This document shows positions 1 through 6,619 of a stretch of DNA of 6,619 bases, in pieces. The notes below the pieces were generated by a model. It made no database searches and was not told where the DNA came from. It saw only the letters and a program-made list of their open reading frames with translations. The stretch is taken from assembly GCA_900550355.1 (NCBI GenBank), contig URRT01000099.1, positions 1-6,619 on the forward strand. The letters run 5' to 3'. The position numbers were made by a program, and so were the translations under genes. The stretch is from an uncultured Collinsella sp. (lineage in GTDB: Bacteria > Actinomycetota > Coriobacteriia > Coriobacteriales > Coriobacteriaceae). How positions within the stretch are numbered: position 1 is the stretch's first letter; every line of letters begins with the position of its first letter.

Positions 1-1622
1 ATCTGGTCGCCGTCGAAGTCGGCGTTGAAGGGCGAGCAAACCAGCGGATGCAGGTGGATAGCCTTGCCCTCGACCAGCACCGGCTCAAAGGCCTGGATGG
101 ACAGACGGTGCAGGGTCGGTGCACGGTTGAGCAGCACGACGCGGCCGTCGATGACCTCTTCGAGAATGTCCCACACAAAGGTGGCACCGCGGTCGATAGC
201 GCGCTTGGCACCCTTGATGTTCTCGACCTTGCCAAGCTCGACTAGGCGCTTCATGACGAAAGGCTTGAAGAGCTCCAGCGCCATGGTCTTGGGCAGACCG
301 CACTGGTGCAGCAGCAGCTTGGGGTCGGTAACGATTACCGAACGGCCGGAGTAGTCGACACGCTTACCCAGCAGGTTCTGACGGAAACGACCCTGCTTGC
401 CCTTGAGGGCCTCGGCGAGCGACTTGAGCGGGCGACCGCCACGGCCAGAGACCGGGCGACCACGACGGCCGTTGTCGAACAGGGCGTCCACGGACTCCTG
501 GAGCATGCGCTTCTCGTTGTTCACGATGATCGCAGGGGCGTCCAGGTCGAGCAGGCGCTTGAGTCGGTTGTTACGGTTGATCACGCGACGGTACAGGTCG
601 TTGAGGTCGGACGCGGCGAAGCGGCCGCCGTCAAGCTGGACCATCGGGCGCAAATCGGGCGGAATGACCGGAATGACGTCCAGGATCATGTTCGCGGGGC
701 TGTTGCCGCCCTTCAGGAAGGCGTCAACGACCTCGAGGCGCTTAACGGCCTTCTCGCGCTTCTGCTTCTGGGAGTCCTCGTCGGCGATGATGGCCTTGAG
801 CTTCTCGGCCTCGGAAGGGAGGTCGATGGCAGCGAGCAGGTCGCGGACGGCCTCGGCACCCATGCCACCCTTGAAGTACATGGAGTAGTAACGGGTCATC
901 TCACGGAACAGCGGCTCATCGGAAATGAGGTCGCGCTCGCTGAGCTTCATGAAGGCGTTGAAGGCGTCCGTGCGGAGCTGCTTCTCGTCCTTGCACTCTT
1001 CCTCGATGTCGACGATGCCAGAGGCGATCTCCTCGGGGGTCAGCGGCTCCTCGTCGGAGAACTCGTCAAAGTTCTCGGGGTTGCCCTGCTCCTTGAGGGA
1101 CTCGATCTGGCGGGCGCACTCGGCATCGATCTCTTCCAGATCGGCGGCGAGCTCCTCGCGCAGGTCGTCGGCGTCAGCCTCGCGAGCCTCGTAGTCGACC
1201 TCGGTGATGATGTAGCTGGCAAAGTACAGAACCTTCTCGAGGTCCTTGGACTTGATGTCGAGCATACGGCTCATCGGGAAGCTCGTGGGGCTCTTGAAGT
1301 ACCAGATGTGGGACACGGGAGCGGCGAGCTCGATGTGGCCCATGCGGTCGCGACGCACCTTGGCCGAGGTGACCTCGACGCCGCAGCGCTCGCAGACGAT
1401 GCCCTTAAAGCGGATGCCCTTGTACTTGCCGCAGGAGCACTCCCAGTCCTTGGCGGGACCGAAAATCTTCTCGCAGAACAAGCCATCCTTCTCGGGCTTG
1501 AGGGTACGGTAATTGATGGTCTCCGGCTTCTTGACCTCACCGTGCGACCAGGAACGGATCTGGTCGGCGGAGGCAAGGGAGATCTTTACCGAGTCAAAAT
1601 CAGTAGCTTCGAAATCTGCCAC
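1..1622 (-). CDS. rpoC: RNA polymerase beta' subunit, 5' part (3' end outside window)
   Basis: Encodes the first 540 residues of the beta' subunit of core RNA polymerase, which forms the clamp and much of the active site. In order: the N-terminal motif RSWSHGEVKKPETINYRT (23-40); the zinc-binding cysteines C62, C64, C77 and C80; an acidic, probably helical insert (about 145-235) that E. coli and Bacillus lack but other Actinobacteria have; the clamp coiled coil that binds sigma (about 337-387); the rudder (RRGRPVSGRGGRPLKSL, from 386); and switch 2 (KGKQGRFRQNLLGKRVDYSGR, about 407-427). The last residues read NADFDGDQ, so the three Mg-binding aspartates D535, D537 and D539 are intact. The GTG start at 1622-1620 is chosen because AAGGAG lies 9 nt upstream; an in-frame TTG two codons earlier is too close to that site. 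It follows rpoB by 6 nt, so co-transcription is nearly certain. Odd point: TDP at 432-434 where VGP is usual. Identification is very secure. Confidence 0.98.
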   Translation of the reverse strand, partial: MADFEATDFDSVKISLASADQIRSWSHGEVKKPETINYRTLKPEKDGLFCEKIFGPAKDWECSCGKYKGIRFKGIVCERCGVEVTSAKVRRDRMGHIELAAPVSHIWYFKSPTSFPMSRMLDIKSKDLEKVLYFASYIITEVDYEAREADADDLREELAADLEEIDAECARQIESLKEQGNPENFDEFSDEEPLTPEEIASGIVDIEEECKDEKQLRTDAFNAFMKLSERDLISDEPLFREMTRYYSMYFKGGMGAEAVRDLLAAIDLPSEAEKLKAIIADEDSQKQKREKAVKRLEVVDAFLKGGNSPANMILDVIPVIPPDLRPMVQLDGGRFAASDLNDLYRRVINRNNRLKRLLDLDAPAIIVNNEKRMLQESVDALFDNGRRGRPVSGRGGRPLKSLAEALKGKQGRFRQNLLGKRVDYSGRSVIVTDPKLLLHQCGLPKTMALELFKPFVMKRLVELGKVENIKGAKRAIDRGATFVWDILEEVIDGRVVLLNRAPTLHRLSIQAFEPVLVEGKAIHLHPLVCSPFNADFDGDQ

Positions 1623-1628
1623 AGTCAA

Positions 1629-5120
<3,492 letters not shown>

Positions 5121-5129
5121 CAGGTTTTT

Positions 5130-5136
5130 CCTCCTT
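5130..5136 (-). promoter_or_regulatory. rpoB ribosome binding site
   Basis: A full AAGGAGG on the minus strand lies 9 nt before the GTG at 5120-5118. It is nearly perfectly complementary to the 16S rRNA 3' end, as expected for a very highly translated gene. It decides the start in the absence of an ATG. Confidence 0.9.
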
Positions 5137-5156
5137 CACGGAAATGCTCGGTGGGT

Positions 5157-5177
5157 TGGCGAGGCATAGCTTCGCCA
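5157..5177 (-). promoter_or_regulatory. stem-loop in the rpoB leader
   Basis: On the minus strand TGGCGA (5177-5172) and TCGCCA (5162-5157) form a perfect 6-bp stem around a 9-nt loop, with two more G-C pairs possible inside. It lies between the predicted transcription start and the ribosome binding site. No U-run follows it, so it is not a terminator. It could stabilise the mRNA or bind a regulator. The repeat is seen directly; the function is unknown. Confidence 0.4.
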
Positions 5178-5193
5178 GTTATCGCAGCCTAAT

Positions 5194-5221
5194 AGTTTAT
5201 CAGGTACCGACCGTTGGGCAA
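5194..5221 (-). promoter_or_regulatory. predicted rpoBC promoter, extended -10 type
   Basis: On the minus strand TTGCCC (5221-5216, 4 of 6 to the -35 consensus) is followed by a 16-nt spacer and TAAACT (5199-5194, 4 of 6 to the -10 consensus). TG sits one base before the -10, giving the extended form TGATAAACT. Transcription would start near 5187, leaving a leader of about 67 nt. Runs of A and T further upstream (5222-5265) could act like an UP element. An own promoter is expected because a strong terminator separates rpoB from galU. Prediction by eye only. Confidence 0.6.
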
Positions 5222-5284
5222 GAAAAGCCTTGACGCGATTGAGTTTTTGGAGTAGCAAAGTTTTTCGACAGAAAACACGCAGGT

Positions 5285-5330
5285 AGATGTATATGTATCG
5301 AACATCTGTTCATATATTTTCTGTGAACAG
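5285..5330. promoter_or_regulatory. nested inverted repeats with a LexA-box-like site
   Basis: The gap between the galU terminator and rpoB holds two overlapping inverted repeats: AGATGT (5285-5290) with ACATCT (5302-5307), and CTGTTCA (5306-5312) with TGAACAG (5324-5330). Each has an 11-bp spacer and their centres are 22 bp apart. Within them CGAACATCTGTTCA (5299-5312) matches 9 of the 10 fixed bases of the Gram-positive LexA box CGAACNNNNGTTCG. The site is about 110-125 bp upstream of the predicted rpoB start, so direct repression of that promoter is not obvious. The repeats are seen directly; LexA binding is an inference. Confidence 0.4.
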
Positions 5331-5353
5331 AGAGCCGGCAATCGCAGCTCTTA

Positions 5354-5387
5354 TAAAAAACGGGCGCGAACCGAGGTCCGCGCCCGT
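5354..5387 (-). terminator. factor-independent terminator of galU
   Basis: On the minus strand ACGGGCGCG (5387-5379) pairs perfectly with CGCGCCCGT (5368-5360), a 9-bp GC-rich stem around a 10-nt loop, followed by a run of six U (5360-5355, including the last stem base). It begins about 20 nt after the galU TAA. It is a textbook terminator and should isolate galU transcription from rpoB. On the plus strand no T-run follows the stem, so it acts in one direction. Confidence 0.93.
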
Positions 5388-5407
5388 AAATGTCGATGCC
5401 CGAAGGC

Positions 5408-6316
5408 TTACTTGCGCATCAATCCGCCGCGCTCGTCGATGGCGTCCCAGAAGGCGCTGGCAAAGCGAGGATCGCTTGCGGCCATGAGGGCGTTGGTGGC
5501 CATCCAGCCAGACGGGGTGCCGGTGTCGTAGCCCAACAGCGGGTCGATAACGACAGCGTACATAGCCTCGCGATCGAGCGAGCGGGCCATGGCGTCGGTG
5601 AGCTGAATCTCGCCGCCCTTGCCGGCCTGCTGATCAGCGAGCAGGTCCATGACCAGCGGGCTCAGCAGATAACGGCCGACAATGTACAGGTTGGACGGAG
5701 CCGCCTCGGGAGCGGGCTTCTCGACCAGACCGCCGATACGCCAGACAGCGCCCGGCTCTGCATCGGCAACGTCCTCGGCGCCCTCGAGCGAACCGACGCG
5801 CTCACCGGCGATAACGCCGTAGCGGCTGACTTCCTCGGGCGAGCAAGCAGCGACGGCGATAACCGAAGCGCCACCGTGCTCCTTGGAAACGGCGAGCATC
5901 TTGTCGCAGATGTCGCGGTTAGGCACAACGTAGTCGCCCAGAAGAACCAGGAAGTTCTCCCCTGCCACGGCGTCGGCAGCAGAGCGGATAGCATGGCCGA
6001 GGCCCTTGGGCTCGTACTGATAGCGGAAGTCGACCGGCATACCGCCAGCGTGGGCGACGGCATCGGCATAGGCGTTCTTGCCGCGCTCGCGCAGCAGGTT
6101 CTCGAGCGAGCGATCGGGCTGGAAGTAGTTCAGCAGCTCGGGCTTGCCGGGAGAAGTAACGATGATGGCGTCGTCGACTTCCTCGGGGTCGAGCGCCTCC
6201 TCGACGACGTACTGAATGACGGGCTTGTCGAGCACCGGCAGCATCTCTTTGGGCGTGCACTTGGTGCCAGGCAGAAAACGCGTGCCAAGACCGGCGGCGG
6301 GGATGATTGCCTTCAT
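5408..6316 (-). CDS. galU: UTP-glucose-1-phosphate uridylyltransferase, 302 residues
   Basis: Catalyses UTP + glucose 1-phosphate to UDP-glucose + pyrophosphate in the cytoplasm, supplying glucosyl and galactosyl donors for envelope polysaccharides, glycolipids and galactose metabolism. One nucleotidyltransferase domain spans the protein. Motifs: nucleotide-binding AAGLGTRFLPGTK (7-19), PKEMLPVLDKPVIQYVVEEA (22-41), KGLGHA (104-109), LLGDY (125-129) with the likely metal ligand D128, VEKP (198-201), APSNLYIVGRYLLS (206-219), GGEIQLTDA (234-242) and YDTGTPSGW (263-271). The length is equal to E. coli GalU, and PKEMLP...QYVVEE favours GalU over thymidylyl- or adenylyltransferases. The ATG at 6316-6314 begins the family motif MKAIIPAAGLGTR. 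An open extension to 6400 is rejected because it lacks family similarity and overlaps the leader. The gene has its own promoter and terminator, so it is monocistronic. Nothing is truncated or shifted. Confidence 0.96.
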   Translation of the reverse strand: MKAIIPAAGLGTRFLPGTKCTPKEMLPVLDKPVIQYVVEEALDPEEVDDAIIVTSPGKPELLNYFQPDRSLENLLRERGKNAYADAVAHAGGMPVDFRYQYEPKGLGHAIRSAADAVAGENFLVLLGDYVVPNRDICDKMLAVSKEHGGASVIAVAACSPEEVSRYGVIAGERVGSLEGAEDVADAEPGAVWRIGGLVEKPAPEAAPSNLYIVGRYLLSPLVMDLLADQQAGKGGEIQLTDAMARSLDREAMYAVVIDPLLGYDTGTPSGWMATNALMAASDPRFASAFWDAIDERGGLMRK

Positions 6317-6328
6317 GTTATTCAAAGA

Positions 6329-6334
6329 TCCTTT
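6329..6334 (-). promoter_or_regulatory. weak galU ribosome binding site
   Basis: AAAGGA on the minus strand lies 12 nt before the galU ATG, which is longer than the usual 5-9 nt. No better purine-rich site is closer, because the intervening bases are TCTTTGAATAAC. This suggests modest translation or help from the leader structure just upstream. Confidence 0.5.
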
Positions 6335-6338
6335 CGCA

Positions 6339-6376
6339 GGCGCAAAAGCGCCCCATGCGTGCGGCGCACAGCCGCA
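6339..6376 (-). promoter_or_regulatory. two stem-loops in the galU leader
   Basis: Minus-strand TGCGGC (6376-6371) pairs with GCCGCA (6365-6360) around a 5-nt loop. GGCGC (6352-6348) pairs with GCGCC (6343-6339) around TTTT. The second hairpin ends about 4 nt before the ribosome binding site. Both would be within the leader of about 90 nt expected from the predicted promoter. They resemble no riboswitch I recognise. The pairing is seen directly; a regulatory role is only possible. Confidence 0.4.
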
Positions 6377-6412
6377 GACCAAATTGCGATACCCAAGCAT
6401 CTTACCGCTGGA

Positions 6413-6440
6413 ACTATATGTCGCTACAAGGCAAAGACAA
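6413..6440 (-). promoter_or_regulatory. predicted galU promoter
   Basis: On the minus strand TTGTCT (6440-6435, 4 of 6) is followed by 16 nt and TATAGT (6418-6413, 5 of 6). Transcription would begin near 6406, giving a leader of about 90 nt. A better -35 match, TTGACC at 6456-6451, has no acceptable -10 at 16-18 nt. Prediction by eye. Confidence 0.55.
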
Positions 6441-6457
6441 TTCTTCAGCAGGTCAAC

Positions 6458-6491
6458 GCAAATTATTGCTCGAATGGTGCAATTTTATTGC
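6458..6491. promoter_or_regulatory. paired AT-rich palindromes upstream of the galU promoter
   Basis: GCAAATTATTGC (6458-6469, imperfect) and GCAATTTTATTGC (6479-6491, perfect 5-bp arms with a 3-bp centre) share the pattern GCAA...ATTGC. Their centres are about 21-22 bp apart, so they would lie on the same helix face. Relative to the predicted galU start they are centred near -58 and -79, positions typical of an activator. They could be a tandem operator for an unknown regulator. The repeats are seen directly; the role is inferred. Confidence 0.35.
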
Positions 6492-6563
6492 CCAACGGCA
6501 GGGTGCCCGATACGACGCAAATCACAGAACATGGCAGTTTGAGCTACCGATGCCGAGGGACCG

Positions 6564-6596
6564 AAAAATCAAAACCACCCCTAAAAGGGGTGGTTT
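6564..6596 (-). terminator. factor-independent terminator of an upstream gene outside the window
   Basis: A perfect 10-bp stem, AAACCACCCC (6572-6581) with GGGGTGGTTT (6587-6596), encloses a 5-nt loop. Read on the minus strand the stem is followed by a T-rich tail (TTTTGATTTTT, 6574-6564). Read on the plus strand the tail is GCTCTTAGGG, which is much weaker. It therefore most likely ends a minus-strand gene lying beyond 6619 and separates it from galU. Weak activity in the other direction cannot be excluded. Confidence 0.8.
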
Positions 6597-6619
6597 GCTC
6601 TTAGGGTATAACCCTTGGA

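Noticed and set aside
1620..1628. TTG at 1628-1626 as the rpoC start
   Set aside because: It is in frame, but only 3 nt separate it from the GGAG sequence, against 9 nt for the GTG at 1622.
5230..5258. Plus-strand TTGACG-N17-TAGCAA as a promoter
   Set aside because: The -10 matches only 3 of 6 and no plus-strand gene follows.
6317..6400. A 28-residue N-terminal extension of galU from an ATG at 6400
   Set aside because: The GalU family motif begins at the ATG at 6316. The extension would start at or just after the predicted transcription start and contains the leader hairpins.
6451..6456. TTGACC as the galU -35 element
   Set aside because: It matches 5 of 6 bases, but the hexamers 16-18 nt downstream are not -10-like.
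5390..6604. A plus-strand open frame of 404 codons over galU
   Set aside because: It mirrors galU in codon register and runs through the galU leader and into the upstream terminator hairpin. It shows no family motif.

Overview
The window comes from a high-GC bacterium, most likely an actinobacterium of class Coriobacteriia and possibly Collinsella-like. The evidence is the sequence resemblance of the RNA polymerase subunits, an acidic insert in the beta' N-terminus placed like the one in other Actinobacteria, GTG start codons on both polymerase genes, and strongly G/C-ending codons. The class is an inference from recalled family sequences, not from a database search.

Every supported gene lies on the minus strand, so transcription runs from high to low coordinates. 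From right to left: a factor-independent terminator for an unseen upstream gene (6564-6596); a 5' region of about 250 bases with AT-rich palindromes, a sigma70-type promoter and two leader stem-loops; galU (5408-6316), encoding a complete UTP-glucose-1-phosphate uridylyltransferase; a strong galU terminator (5354-5387); a gap with nested inverted repeats, including a LexA-box-like sequence; an extended -10 promoter, a leader stem-loop and a strong ribosome binding site; rpoB (1629-5120, complete); and, six bases later, rpoC (1-1622). The window cuts rpoC just after the catalytic aspartate triad, so only its first 540 codons are present.

rpoB and rpoC form a co-transcribed and probably translationally coupled pair for the two large subunits of the RNA polymerase core. 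galU is a separate transcription unit for UDP-glucose supply and is insulated from rpoBC by its terminator. The L10-L7/L12 genes (rplJL) that directly precede rpoB in many bacteria are absent here.

There is no sign of a mobile element, CRISPR array, tRNA, rRNA or an undescribed multi-gene system. The observation most worth following is inside rpoB: the nearly invariant fork-loop-2 segment just after the rifampicin region is replaced by a longer, basic, serine-rich loop while both flanks are fully conserved. Secondary observations are a TDP tripeptide just after switch 2 in beta', the operator-like repeats in both intergenic regions, an 11-base sequence shared by the two intergenic regions, and the complete absence of TTA, CTA and TCA codons from rpoB and galU.
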